NCBI GenBank assembly: GCA_956465555.1
Contig: OY101123.1
Coordinates: forward strand, 1,984,001 to 2,048,000
Source: Nitzschia sp. pyKryTriq1
Taxonomy: Eukaryota > Bacillariophyta > Bacillariophyceae > Bacillariales > Bacillariaceae
Direction: 5' to 3'
Length of the DNA: 64,000 nt
The position numbers were made by a program, and so were the translations under genes. This document shows positions 47,701 through 57,164 of the stretch, one piece after another. A model generated the notes under the pieces. It saw only the letters and a program-made list of their open reading frames with translations, was not told where the DNA came from and did no database searches. The stretch's first letter is position 1, and each line of letters begins with the position of its first letter.

Positions 47701-49479
47701 TGTTCCTTTTATTGCTGATGAAGCCGATCGCCGTTTCCCAAGAGGAAGTGCATAGAGCTGGCCACTTCCTTCTAGTCGACCGACGATAGTTTGGTCGGCC
47801 TCACCACCATCTCTAGAGCCAACATGATCTTCCGAATACGCTGTGTTGGCGGCATCCAGTAATTCCACCTGCCTTTCCAATTCTCTACTCAAATAATCCA
47901 TATCATTGGAGGATGGAAGGGTTACGTCGGGAATGATATCCACCTCGACCGCTCTTCCCGTCGTTGCATCCATGGCAAAGGCAATCGGCGTCTTGAACTG
48001 TTCCTGGGCCACCCATTGGACCGTACCCGAATCATCGGGGTAAAGAAGAGCCAGATTCCCACTGGGTGTCGAAATGAGTCGAGCTTGTGCTTGGTGATGA
48101 TGATGATGCAGGAGGGAGGAAGGTCCATCCTCTGCTGTTGTCGAGGCAACATCAGCTGCAGCAAGGGATCCATCGGGGAGTGCCTTCCATTGCTCCGCCC
48201 AAGGATTCAATCGGTCGCTCTTTCCATTAGCTTGAGAGGCCTCTCCACCACCACCACCACCACCACCACCACCAGTGGATGAGCTCAATCGCATGTCCTC
48301 TACATTCATGATTTCCGAGACACTGAATTGTACATTACGGATCCCCGTCCGAGCATCTTGTACTGTTACCGAGTAATCCACTCGTCCCATCCAAAAGACT
48401 GATGATTGGGGTCGACCATCAGCACCACTCCCCCCTTTCAATATGGAATCTTGAAATTTGGGATCATCCTCATCTTGTTTGATGCCGCCGCCGCCGCCGC
48501 CGCCACCGGCAAATGACGACGACGACGACGATGACGATACGACACTCAGTATTTCTCCGGTATATTTGTCAATGGCGGCCGCTGTGGTATGCCGACTGCC
48601 GACATAGAATCGACCTTGTGGGTCCAAAAAGGGCGCTCGTTGGACCAATTCCTTGACACTGGTACTGACCGTGATGGGGGCAGTTGAAGTAGTACTCGTA
48701 GATCCTTCGGATGTGGATGCGGATGTGGATGTTGTCAAATAGACATTGCCATCAATACTTGGAACAGCGGCAGTATTACTCGAAGCTGCCGTCTGTGTGG
48801 TGGTAGTGGTTGATAATAAAGGTCGAAGGAGCGCTGATGCGTCACTGCGTGTGCCACTTTCTTCTCCGCCTAGTGATACGTGATGGTGATTGTTGCTGTT
48901 GCTGTTGCTGTTGCTGTTTCGTTTGTGGTTTTGGCTCATCGGTTGCATTCTTCCCGAGGGCGTCGTACCGACGTGATGGTCTTGATCGGAAGACTGCTTC
49001 CATAACAGAGCCCCCGTGGCTCTTGAAATTCCAGCCAGGGTACCGTCTACCGTCATGACCACCAGAATGCTGTCCTCCTCATCCGCTCCTACTACTCGCT
49101 GCCTCGGGCGGTTGTTGTTTTCGTTGGATGATGATGATGAGGATGATTCCTGATTATGACTATGATGACTTCTTGATGACGAAGGCGCCTCAATCTCGGA
49201 CGGTGCCAGTCGATCTACGGAATGATCGTTGCCTTGCGCTGTCGTTGCAGCTGTTGCAGCTGCTTGCACCACAACTTGATACCTCGGATGGGTCAGGGCT
49301 GCCAAACTAAAAGTCAAGACCAACAAATAGGCAAACGTGGATAGTTTTTTAAGTCTTCCAAGTTTCAGTTTTTGGGATATTCGATTGGTGCTGTTGTTGC
49401 TGTTGCTGTTGCTGTTGTTGTTGTTGCGAAAATTCCCACTGATGGTGGCCAAAGTGGATAATGCCGCCTTCATCGCCAT
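44752..49479 (-). CDS. IRE1: IRE1-type unfolded-protein sensor (kinase/RNase) with C-terminal CCCH zinc finger
   Basis: An intronless 1575-residue protein. An N-terminal hydrophobic signal anchor (LSTFAYLLVLTFSLAAL) is followed by a luminal beta-type domain (ILVVMTVDGTLAGISRATG, GRFYVGSRHTTAAAIDKYTG), a membrane helix near residues 745-770 (WLPPTIALIFVLSFELG), a kinase (about 845-1180: VLGFGGQGTVVYKG, VAVKRML, IVHRDLKPANIL, SDMGLGK, SVGWQAPEV), and the KEN ribonuclease domain (about 1180-1295). In the latter TYDPSSVRDLLRLIRNKHHH keeps the Tyr, Asn-Lys and His of the human active site, so it should cleave RNA during ER stress. After a 180-residue acidic linker comes a CCCH finger (LCNHWDESMGTFCP, then CVFAHG) near 1473-1500 and a basic Gly/Lys tail. 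Yeast and human IRE1 end at the KEN domain; this finger is an added RNA-binding candidate. Confidence 0.9.
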   Translation of the reverse strand: MAMKAALSTLATISGNFRNNNNSNSNSNNSTNRISQKLKLGRLKKLSTFAYLLVLTFSLAALTHPRYQVVVQAAATAATTAQGNDHSVDRLAPSEIEAPSSSRSHHSHNQESSSSSSSNENNNRPRQRVVGADEEDSILVVMTVDGTLAGISRATGALLWKQSSDQDHHVGTTPSGRMQPMSQNHKRNSNSNSNSNNHHHVSLGGEESGTRSDASALLRPLLSTTTTTQTAASSNTAAVPSIDGNVYLTTSTSASTSEGSTSTTSTAPITVSTSVKELVQRAPFLDPQGRFYVGSRHTTAAAIDKYTGEILSVVSSSSSSSSFAGGGGGGGGIKQDEDDPKFQDSILKGGSGADGRPQSSVFWMGRVDYSVTVQDARTGIRNVQFSVSEIMNVEDMRLSSSTGGGGGGGGGGEASQANGKSDRLNPWAEQWKALPDGSLAAADVASTTAEDGPSSLLHHHHHQAQARLISTPSGNLALLYPDDSGTVQWVAQEQFKTPIAFAMDATTGRAVEVDIIPDVTLPSSNDMDYLSRELERQVELLDAANTAYSEDHVGSRDGGEADQTIVGRLEGSGQLYALPLGKRRSASSAIKGTSSVLHSSNHHAAAIASTAASKHKTVPKLSGGRGATHLSSHTSDHHHHHETSSSHRKPCHPTSSNFPSCLVDHHKHQPPRIDYFARGNDNRFQSEGLPPFDDIKRNSHEMALISHSKNKQQQQQQQQPAAVVYHPDYGYVNTNHFVPKNPRPKSRYSKILKILGSWLPPTIALIFVLSFELGRRKRLQDESSSTENGATTPPGILKGPDGEIKDTSKQNGAAMTEASVPVAIQTVQPSQQVQLQQQHVIQVSDQVLGFGGQGTVVYKGVLDGRDVAVKRMLKAYHASADREIRLLIESDGHPNVVRYFLKEVRGDFVYLALELCDLSLHDMIGVLRANEPASSDLVLSRQAPMIPLTATKLVLQQIVSGVHHLHSLRIVHRDLKPANILLAITKNGKKKAKKEDTNTYQTFLDGSYIAKISDMGLGKQIAGQSSLGGSMMATSSFQGTKGGTSSVGVGPGSVGWQAPEVMALRWVASDASARSGESNSANPDASPIDLPTPNLRTSRSVDIFSLGCIFYSTLVPGYHPFGEWYEREANIVHNRPAIEALDKISPDAYQLVRSMLSRDPTRRPTAKQICEHPFFWASQKKLSFLCEFSDRLETDATVPTSIQLISSLAIERGAVDVVGTSWDERLDEPLISNMQRFRTYDPSSVRDLLRLIRNKHHHFDELPEDFRAAMVANQDTLLEYFEQKFPRLLMHCWNCSRSALTVDDPLMVKYDIPPLPQTPEPTKRPTPTVSTPKSFVVQHESDSPQPHDFPESEDGDSTCRTGEDTDEMVLPDTKDVDSTIAIVQERSTIETRKANEAALAEGLEPSLVDAPTQPEAAQDVIAWEGSTAAKELNCRGWSRSDAEWARRIDPGFRKKDQNLKRAAEDPKFRTRLCNHWDESMGTFCPMRKRNKCVFAHGPVELRVKEGKKGRWGKLVDKNGDSKNPRHSGGEDTYGAARSIEVTRKVEGKWNTGKGKGKKEPADGAKKKSPAPARAT

Positions 49480-50310
49480 ATATAATATTCAAATAAAGGA
49501 GGCTCTAGCCAGTAGTAAGAGTATATAGTTTGGATGTTGTTCGATACTTTTTTTCTCCTCTTATATAATATGAATGGAAACTCGGGAGACGCGTTCTCAA
49601 TGAATGATGTTCCACGAATGCATCAGTCGAATACTGATAGTATATTATTATATGGAAATGAACGATGATGATGACGAGAGGAGGCGTCAAAAGAGCGATC
49701 GACACACACTCGTACATAATATCAAAATGGGTCGGATCCCGCGGTCGCGGATGTCGGAAGATGTGCCTTTATTGGTGCCTTTCCGCGTTGCATTCTACGT
49801 GGCGCTGGTACTGCGGAAATTAAGTGCGTAGAATGAGCTGGTTTTGCTGGTCGTGGTGGCGCGGCGGCGTGTCATGTCTCCTCTCGCGCTGGCGGGAGAG
49901 TGCGAGTGAGATTAGAGTTTTGAGACGTTAGCATTGGATAAGTAGGTACGATACGGACGGTGGAAGGACCTGGTATAATTTCTACAGGAAGTTCTACTTG
50001 CGAATGGAGATATGATACTCTATGGCTTCAACAGGATGGACATATACCTACCTTTGTTCACATGTGGCGCGCCCGTCTGTCCGCGTGCGTCGGGTCGCGG
50101 GTTTCAGACGATGTTTTGTGTTTTAAGATTGTTTGATGCGTCGTCGATCTTGAGACGATTAATACTCCTCTCCTTGAGATAATTTGTAATAGCCCATCAT
50201 CATTGCATTGAACAGTTGAACAGTATACTGCTCTTGGTACTCCTGGCGAGTAGACATTATCTACTAGTACTCGTAATCACCATAACAAGCAACGGCACAG
50301 CAGCAACAAC
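49480..50310. other. Divergent spacer upstream of IRE1 and the glycine-zipper gene
   Basis: No gene is called. Frames at 49604-49831 and 50216-50554 have weak coding character; the latter overlaps the next gene in another frame. A TATATAA stretch lies just before the IRE1 start (49479-49486 in plus coordinates). Confidence 0.4.
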
Positions 50311-51885
50311 ATGTGGAGGCGAGCAGCAGCTCGAACAACAATATTTACCACCAAGCCATCTTACACGTACACGTACAGCACATGCCATAAGAAAAGTTTC
50401 CGCCGAAAAGATGCTGTCGAATCATCATCATCATCGTCATCATCGTCATCCGCATCCTTCTTCTCGACTTCATCTTCATCTTCATCTGCTTCCGCCGATA
50501 AGAACCAAAACTACAAAAGAAGCGGACCATGGCCTGCCGGCGGGGCCGTCCTAGCTGCCGTGTTGGCGGGAACCGTATCGGCCCGATATCTCTACAACCA
50601 CGTCCTCCACTACGACGACGACCAGCAGCAGCAGCAGCAAGGTCATCATTCCTCGATAACGTATTCTCCCAAGCGAGATTCTTCCAAAGCTACTGTTCGA
50701 ATCAAACACATTCCTGCTACTCCTCCTAAAGCTATTTCACAAAACAATGCTACTCCTTCTTTACATACAAAAGGCAGCAGCAGCAGCAACAACAGCAGCA
50801 ACAACGCCCATCAAGAAGGAGAACAATTATTAGTGGTGCTGCTGGACGCCCAACAATTTGCTGCCTTTGTCGAACAACAGAGGGTCATGTTGGCACGGGC
50901 CCAAGAAAACGACCGGACTTGTGCACGGGAAACTTTGCATACGGAATTACAGCATGCCTTTCAGGATGCTCATGATCATCGAGTATCTCTCTTTGCCGAT
51001 TGGTACTTTGCCTATTCGACTACCTATAAACTATTGAGTCGGGCCATGTCGTCGGCGGTCCAACATGCCGTGACTTTTCGAAAACAACAAACTTTGCAGC
51101 AGCGTGTGTCGGAGGATCTTCAAGACTATATTCGGGACAAGTATTTGAGTATTGTGTTACGACCGGCACTGATGGATCCCAAGATTCATCGAGCCTTTGT
51201 CAAATCCTTCGAAGTCGCTCATCAAAACTATCAAACGACGCTTCAACAAACTCTGGATCAATCCGTTCAACAATTTGTCACAGATCAAGCCGAACCTTAT
51301 TTGGCTGCTCCACCATCCGCTTCCGACGTGACTGTCGATTTGGATTGGACTGCGCAATTGCAAAAGGTACAACACGTTCCCATGCAATACGAAAAGTTTC
51401 CAGAACGTACCGTCGTCTTGGTGGCCAGTGGAGCGGCGGCGGGAAAACTGGCGGGAGGTGCCACTTTTGGAGCGGCGGTCAAGGCCATGACTGCTAAATT
51501 AGCGGCACCGTTTGCGACCAAGGCAGCTGCATCCGCATTGGGAGGCAAAGCGGCGGCGGGGGCTGCTGCCGCTGCTGCTGGGTCAGCATCAGGAGCTGCT
51601 GCCATGATCTTGGCAGGCCCTCTTGGTGGAGCCGTGGGTGCAGCCGCAGGTGCAGCCCTTGGCATTGGTGTGGACATGGGCGTAAATGCGGGTATTTCGT
51701 TGTTGCAACGGAGTACGTTGGAAGAGGACCTTCATGGATCGCTAGATGCTACCTTGCTCGAGTGGGAAGAACGACTCTGGCCCGAACTCTTGCAAGTACA
51801 AAACACGTGGTACAGTCACGCCAAGGAAATTTTGAAAACACCTGCAACAACAACAGCAACAACAACAACAACAACAACGTCATGA
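50311..51885 (+). CDS. Putative mitochondrial membrane protein with glycine-zipper region
   Basis: The 524-residue protein starts with a basic, Ser/Thr-rich presequence (MWRRAAARTTIFTTKPSY) of mitochondrial type, then poly-Ser, then a helix (GGAVLAAVLAGTVSARYLY). A helical soluble region (residues about 175-345) contains QLLVVLLDAQQFAAFVEQQ, SLFADWYFAYSTTYKLLSRAMSS, LQDYIRDKYLSIVLRPAL and SFEVAHQNYQTTLQQTL. From about residue 370 an Ala/Gly-rich stretch with GxxxG spacing (GAAAGKLAGGATFGAAVKAM, then AGPLGGAVGAAAGAALGIG) could pack as several membrane helices. It ends in a polar helix (TLEEDLHGSLDATLLEWEERLW) and a poly-Thr tail. I do not recognise the family. Glycine-zipper repeats occur in membrane channels and assembly factors; mitochondrial inner-membrane location is inference. 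Confidence 0.7.
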   Translation: MWRRAAARTTIFTTKPSYTYTYSTCHKKSFRRKDAVESSSSSSSSSSASFFSTSSSSSSASADKNQNYKRSGPWPAGGAVLAAVLAGTVSARYLYNHVLHYDDDQQQQQQGHHSSITYSPKRDSSKATVRIKHIPATPPKAISQNNATPSLHTKGSSSSNNSSNNAHQEGEQLLVVLLDAQQFAAFVEQQRVMLARAQENDRTCARETLHTELQHAFQDAHDHRVSLFADWYFAYSTTYKLLSRAMSSAVQHAVTFRKQQTLQQRVSEDLQDYIRDKYLSIVLRPALMDPKIHRAFVKSFEVAHQNYQTTLQQTLDQSVQQFVTDQAEPYLAAPPSASDVTVDLDWTAQLQKVQHVPMQYEKFPERTVVLVASGAAAGKLAGGATFGAAVKAMTAKLAAPFATKAAASALGGKAAAGAAAAAAGSASGAAAMILAGPLGGAVGAAAGAALGIGVDMGVNAGISLLQRSTLEEDLHGSLDATLLEWEERLWPELLQVQNTWYSHAKEILKTPATTTATTTTTTTS

Positions 51886-52049
51886 TAGCAAGCAACGACT
51901 AACTATAGAATCAGCACTCTACTAGAGTATTAGAGCTAGAGCAGATAGGTTGGAGGTAGCAAGCGTTGGTTCCGCATTCAGTAGTAGTTCTTCGACTCAC
52001 TCATCATGTACGATCGATTGACTTCCTCGACCTCGCGTCCTACCACCCC

Positions 52050-52362
52050 TGTTGCGAAGTCTCTAGTCTTATGAGTCGTACGAGTTACGAATGTTTCGTT
52101 TTCCAAATTATGATCCTATTTTATCTCTCTACTTTCTGCTTTTATGAATGTTCGAGATGGCCCCATGGGCCTGTTACACATGGTTTCCATGGGCCTTTAA
52201 CTCGTGCTTCGTTGGGCCTTTAACTCTTGCTTCATTGGGCCCAGAGCTCTTGATCTATTGGACGTATAGTCCTCGGTCTCGTAATAGTATTGAGTAACGA
52301 GTCGAGTCCTATATCGTCCGTACGTCGTTCGTTGTACGTCATCATGAGAACGTTTCTCAACA
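52050..52362 (-). repeat. Copia LTR (3' LTR of the element)
   Basis: Left-hand LTR of the minus-strand Copia element; 313 bp, TG...CA ends, no difference from its partner seen by eye. Confidence 0.9.
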
Positions 52363-53349
52363 TCCTCCCTTGACGTGCAGTCGAACGATTCAATTCTACT
52401 CGTCCTTGACGATTTCTCTACTCGATTGTCCGTCGCGGTGTAGAAAGTCCTTCTTAGCGACGTACGTATCTATGTGTCGTTCGTGCGTTTCGCTCGTCAC
52501 ATTTTTTGTAAAAATATCGCTTCTATTCTCTTCTGACTTTACGAAAATCAGTTTGAAGAAGCCGTCTTCACAAGCTTTAGTGATCCATCGCGTTTTCATG
52601 TCGATGTGCTTCGTACGTCCAGTGGTCGTTACGTTCTCGGCCATAAAGATGGCGCCGATGTTATCCACTCTACATATTACTGGTAGCTGTACCGGTACTC
52701 CCATCCCTTGAATCCGACTTCTCGTAGTATCGTTATCATTTTCTTCCAGTACTGACGGCTTCCTTGTACAAGCCCGTAAGTTGCTTTATTGAGCTTGACG
52801 CATTCGTCGTCTTTGGCATTTATGCCTTGTGGGCTGTTCAGCGTCGGGCGCGTCGGCGTCCGACGCTTCACTTTTCCAGGTCGAGAGCTCGGCGCCCACC
52901 CTGGGGCTTACCACCATTCCTCGGTCCTGCAAGTACCGGAACTTGCAGGCCTCGATGTGATCGAGGTTTGGGGAAGAGTTGGTGGTCCGGGACGGACTCG
53001 AAGTGACGGTACCGTCCTCGTTTTGACGGTCCAAGGTGGTTTTTGTGATGTATCGATGAATATCTTGCGTCCTGCCTTGCTCGATCGTGCACGAGCAAGG
53101 TACTTCTCCTTCCAGGTCGGCCAATCGGTGGCCTTACCTTCAAAAAGGAGTATGTAGATTCTCGTCTCCTTGTTGGTCGAGAATTCGTCGGTCTCGGCGT
53201 CGAGTAGCGCCGCGTTCGTCATTTTCCTTTTCGTTGTTCGTTCTAGCTAGTCTTACGGCCGGTCGTTCGATAATCTGGGCTAGCAGAAGTAGTGTATCGT
53301 TTACTGTTTCGATGTACTAGTAAGCTTCAGGCTTTAATACCAATTGGTA

Positions 53350-53662
53350 TGTTGCGAAGTCTCTAGTCTTATGAGTCGTACGAGTTACGAATGTTTCGTT
53401 TTCCAAATTATGATCCTATTTTATCTCTCTACTTTCTGCTTTTATGAATGTTCGAGATGGCCCCATGGGCCTGTTACACATGGTTTCCATGGGCCTTTAA
53501 CTCGTGCTTCGTTGGGCCTTTAACTCTTGCTTCATTGGGCCCAGAGCTCTTGATCTATTGGACGTATAGTCCTCGGTCTCGTAATAGTATTGAGTAACGA
53601 GTCGAGTCCTATATCGTCCGTACGTCGTTCGTTGTACGTCATCATGAGAACGTTTCTCAACA
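53350..53662 (-). repeat. Copia LTR (5' LTR of the element)
   Basis: Right-hand LTR, next to the primer-binding-site-like sequence. It lies 440 bp upstream of the start codon of the plastid coiled-coil gene and points away from it. Confidence 0.9.
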
Positions 53663-54102
53663 CACCCCAATGAAAGCGGCACGGACAGGGGGACAGACCT
53701 CCGATTATTTTCGACCATTTCGAACCAAAAAACAAGGAAACAACGAATGAGAATCGCTTGCCACGTCACCCCTTTGGGCTGACGTGTGTTGACGCGCGAC
53801 TTTTCGTTTTCGCGGGCTTTTCTCACTACGTAAAATACACGTACAAATAATAATAATAAAAAGAACAAAATAAGCCAACGACATCATTGCATCACCACAA
53901 AAGGAAACGGAACGCGCTGCGACAATTTCCCGACTTCTCGTCTCTTTCACCATCGTAGATGTCATTATCATCGTCTTGATTTGCTGAAATACAATATCAT
54001 CGCATCAAGAGTAGTTCAGCAATAGTCTAGTAGTGTCTGTCTGCACTGGAAGAACAACAATCACCAGTATTCAACCACCACAGCCTGCAGCTCCTCGCCA
54101 CC
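53663..54102. other. Promoter region of plastid coiled-coil gene, displaced by Copia insertion
   Basis: The 440-bp interval between the LTR element and the ATG carries no gene. It includes CCACGTCACC near 53761 and TGACGTGTGTTGACGCG near 53781, which resemble bZIP/CRE-type sites. Confidence 0.4.
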
Positions 54103-57063
54103 ATGAAGTTCTTGACAGCAGCCCTGTTGGTGTTGTCCCAAACGACATCAACATGTCACGGGTTCCTTTCGTCCCAGCAGCAGCAGCAGCAGCAGCCCGC
54201 GCAGCAGAGATCTTGGAAGAAGAAGAAGAATCCGCAACAGCAACTTTATGCCGAAAATAATAATCATCATGATCATCATGTACTACGAGGGACGTCTCCA
54301 GAAATTGCCGAGTACATGCAGAGCAAGCTGGGAGGCACGACCGCTAGCGAGAATGTGGATGCACGAGTGGAAGAAATCCGGAGAAAACGAGCAAAGTACA
54401 TTCGACTGGAGAGAGAACAAGAGATGAAAGAGGCAGAAAAAGCCAGGGTTCTTTCGCCAGAAGTTGCCGAATATCTTCAAAGTAGGAGAGGTCATAATAC
54501 TATTGTTGGAACACAACCACATCTTCAAACGACAGAAACCACATCAGTACCGCGCACCAAGGTGGAGGATAAAATGTCACTACCAGCCCAAACATTACAA
54601 GCTCCAACTTCCTCCAACGACCCTGCTCCACCCGAATTGGCACCATCATTTCCCCAGGTGAAGATAGAATCAGAAGCAAGAAGGATACAACGCGCTCTAC
54701 TAGGAGGTGACTTTGTGCCATCATTTTCACCCTGGGAACCACCAACCCGAGGAGAAATAATGGATGAGGATTCAGATGATGAGGATTCAGATGATGATGA
54801 TGATGATGATTCTCCCATCAGACAAGCCCTCTCCTTCTCCTCCGCCTCTGAAGATTTACTACGGACCAAGGAACTACGAGTAATCCTAGAAGAACAGCTT
54901 CGTGCTGCCAAGCAGAATAAGGCACTACTAGAAGAAAAGCTTCGTGCTGCTACCACGCAGAATAACAACAAGGCACGGCAACGACACCGTGAGGAAACGC
55001 CGCAAGAAAAAGCGGTCGCTCGTGCCCTTCAATGGGAAGAATCGAAACGTCGAGCCGAAGAAAAGGTGAGAATGAAACGACTAGAAGCGACCACAGCGAT
55101 GACCAGCATGACCAGCAGCATGAGTCGTAACGTGGCGGCAATGCAAGAACTAGTGACCAGAAGAATGGACCCAAGGAATAATATCTATGGCAATGATGAT
55201 GATGATGATGATGATGATGGTAATTCTCCAAAGTCATCGGCCCAAGGAGACGATAATATTGGTACCAAGTTCAACGACGTCATGGCGCGATTCCAATCTT
55301 GGAAGGAAGCAAAAGAAGAGGCTGAAGAAAAAGAACGCCAAGCAAGAGAAAAGGACAAACAAGTCGAGCGACAAAAGAAGGAGGCCGTGGAAAAGCTCAT
55401 CTTGGCTCATGCAAGAGCTCACTCGGAAGAAATCCGTAAAACAAAAGAACAACAGGAAAGTGGTCGTCGTCTTATTCGTCAGGTAGAAGAACCGAAACGA
55501 GCGGAAGCCTCCTCCTTGAGCATTGACGAATTGACAATGGACGAGGAGGCAATGACCCGCTATGAGGCGTGGAAAGAATCAAAGCTGCAAGAGGAAAGAT
55601 TGGCCTTGATGGTGGATACCCACATACCTGCTGTGCCTGAAGAAACCTTGGTTGCAGCCGCTGTGCCTGAAGAAACCGTGGTTGCATCTGAAACTGTGGA
55701 CACGCCACCTGTCTCATTTACTAGTAGTAGTAGTAGTAGTAATAATGCAGGCTCTATTGGGGAGCAACCACCTGTCTCAAAGGAGGCTGATGCACGTGTG
55801 GTACCCCCAAGAAAAGTAGTGGCATGGCCGGCATCATCACCCGAATCATCCTACCAACCCATGGACCCACGGAGGGTCCCTACTGTGCCACAAAGAACCG
55901 CAGCGGGACGGCAGTCATCACCACCGACATTCGAAACAGTGGAACCACGATATCAACCCATGGACCCACGGAATGTCGCCACTATGCCACCAAGACCAAG
56001 AACCGTAACGGCACGGCAGCCATCCCCCCCGAAATTCGAAACAGTGGAACCGAGATCTTATCATCAACCCATGGACCCACGGAATGTTGCCACTATGCCA
56101 CCAAGATCAAGCACCGTAGCGGCACGGCAGTCATCACCACCACCACCACCACCACAATTCCAAACCGTTGTCGACCCACGCACCGCGAACCCAGACGCCT
56201 ATGCGGAGCAATCTCCAACCCGGGGCCCTATTGCGGTCAAAAGTGTTCGTATCAGCCCTCCTCCTCCGTCCACTGAACCCTTCTTGGATCAACCACAGCC
56301 GGTAGTACGGGGTAATAACGGCGTCGGTAGGGAAACCAGCGGCGCACCGTTAAAAGGACCGCCAATGGAAAGACCCTTTTTTCTTCAAAGGCCCGACGAT
56401 TTGTACTTTATGGTAAGTGGCGGGGCGGTTGGTGGTTTTGTCAATATGACATGACTAAAACAAAAATGAGAAACTTATTGTAACAAAACTCTGACGTATA
56501 TATGTTATTTCTCTCTTACACAGGAGGTTGGCGAAACCGCCAATATGCTTCTTTCCATTGAAGCGGAAATGAGTTGGCGACCAGAAGAAGTTATGGGGCG
56601 AATGAATGCCTGGGATGCCTGGAATGAGGTTTCTCAAAGACAACAACCACAACAACAGCAATGGCAACAGCAACAACAATGGCAACAACAACAACAACAA
56701 CAACCGCCCATTTTTGGCAGACCACCAGTATCCCGCGTTGGCGGCGACCGTTATAAATCATCATCATCGTCCTCATCATCAACATCATCATGGATGGATA
56801 ATGCCTGGGCTGGGTTTCGTCGCAAATACAGTGGTACTACTACTAGTAGTAGTAGAGGAGGAGTTCCAGGCGTTGGTAGAAGTCGACCAGCACCCGTCCG
56901 GTCCACAAACTTGAGTCCTTTGTCTGCTCGACGAAACATTAGTAGTAGCAGCAGCAGCAGCAGCAGCAGTAGGAGTGCAAGTCGGCGGAGACCTGGGTTC
57001 CAACCATCACCTTTGAATGAACGAAGATCAAGCGGTGGTTACGAGTATCGCGACGGATTTTAA
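54103..57063 (+). CDS. Predicted plastid protein with coiled coils and MDPR repeats
   Basis: Exon 1 is 54103-56412 and exon 2 is 56524-57063; the 111-nt intron (GTAAGT...ACACAG) joins DDLYFM to EVGETANMLLSIEAEMSW, giving 949 residues. The leader MKFLTAALLVLSQTTSTCHG followed by FLSS fits the signal-plus-Phe plastid import pattern. Two similar motifs (SPEIAEYMQSKLGG and SPEVAEYLQSRRGH) lie near the N terminus. Charged coiled-coil segments fill the middle (ELRVILEEQLRAAKQNKALL; SWKEAKEEAEEKERQAREKD). Three repeats of about 35 residues with QPMDPRNVATMPPR and SPPxFETVEPR follow. Exon 2 ends with WRPEEVMGRMNAWDAWNEV, a Gln run and an Arg/Ser-rich tail. I recognise no family. It looks like a structural or scaffold protein of the plastid. 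Confidence 0.72.
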
Positions 57064-57164
57064 TTTATAAAACCACATGCATGTTTTTAGTAATTTTTTT
57101 AAAAAAAGTACTTGTAGTCGGAATTCTGTGTACGAGTACAGCGCTTGATTTACAGTCAGTGTGT

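Larger units (their letters stand above)
52050..53662 (-). mobile_element. Ty1/Copia LTR retrotransposon, broken and shortened, very young
   Basis: Two LTRs of 313 bp (52050-52362 and 53350-53662) begin TG and end CA and look identical by eye over their full length. They are flanked by a short direct duplication (CACCCC on both sides), the target-site duplication. Coding is on the minus strand, so the 5' LTR is at the right. Inside, next to the 5' LTR, TGGTATTAAAGCC resembles an initiator-Met tRNA primer-binding site; a purine tract (AAGGGAGGA) adjoins the 3' LTR. Parts recognised are the start of gag, the end of the reverse transcriptase and the RNase H. The internal region is about 1 kb where a whole Copia element has 4-5 kb, so the copy is broken (at least one or two breaks). 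Identical LTRs indicate a very recent insertion. Confidence 0.88.

Noticed and set aside
50216-50554. Hydrophobic-start frame overlapping the glycine-zipper gene
   Set aside because: It becomes His/Leu repeat sequence in the antiphase of a longer, better-supported frame.
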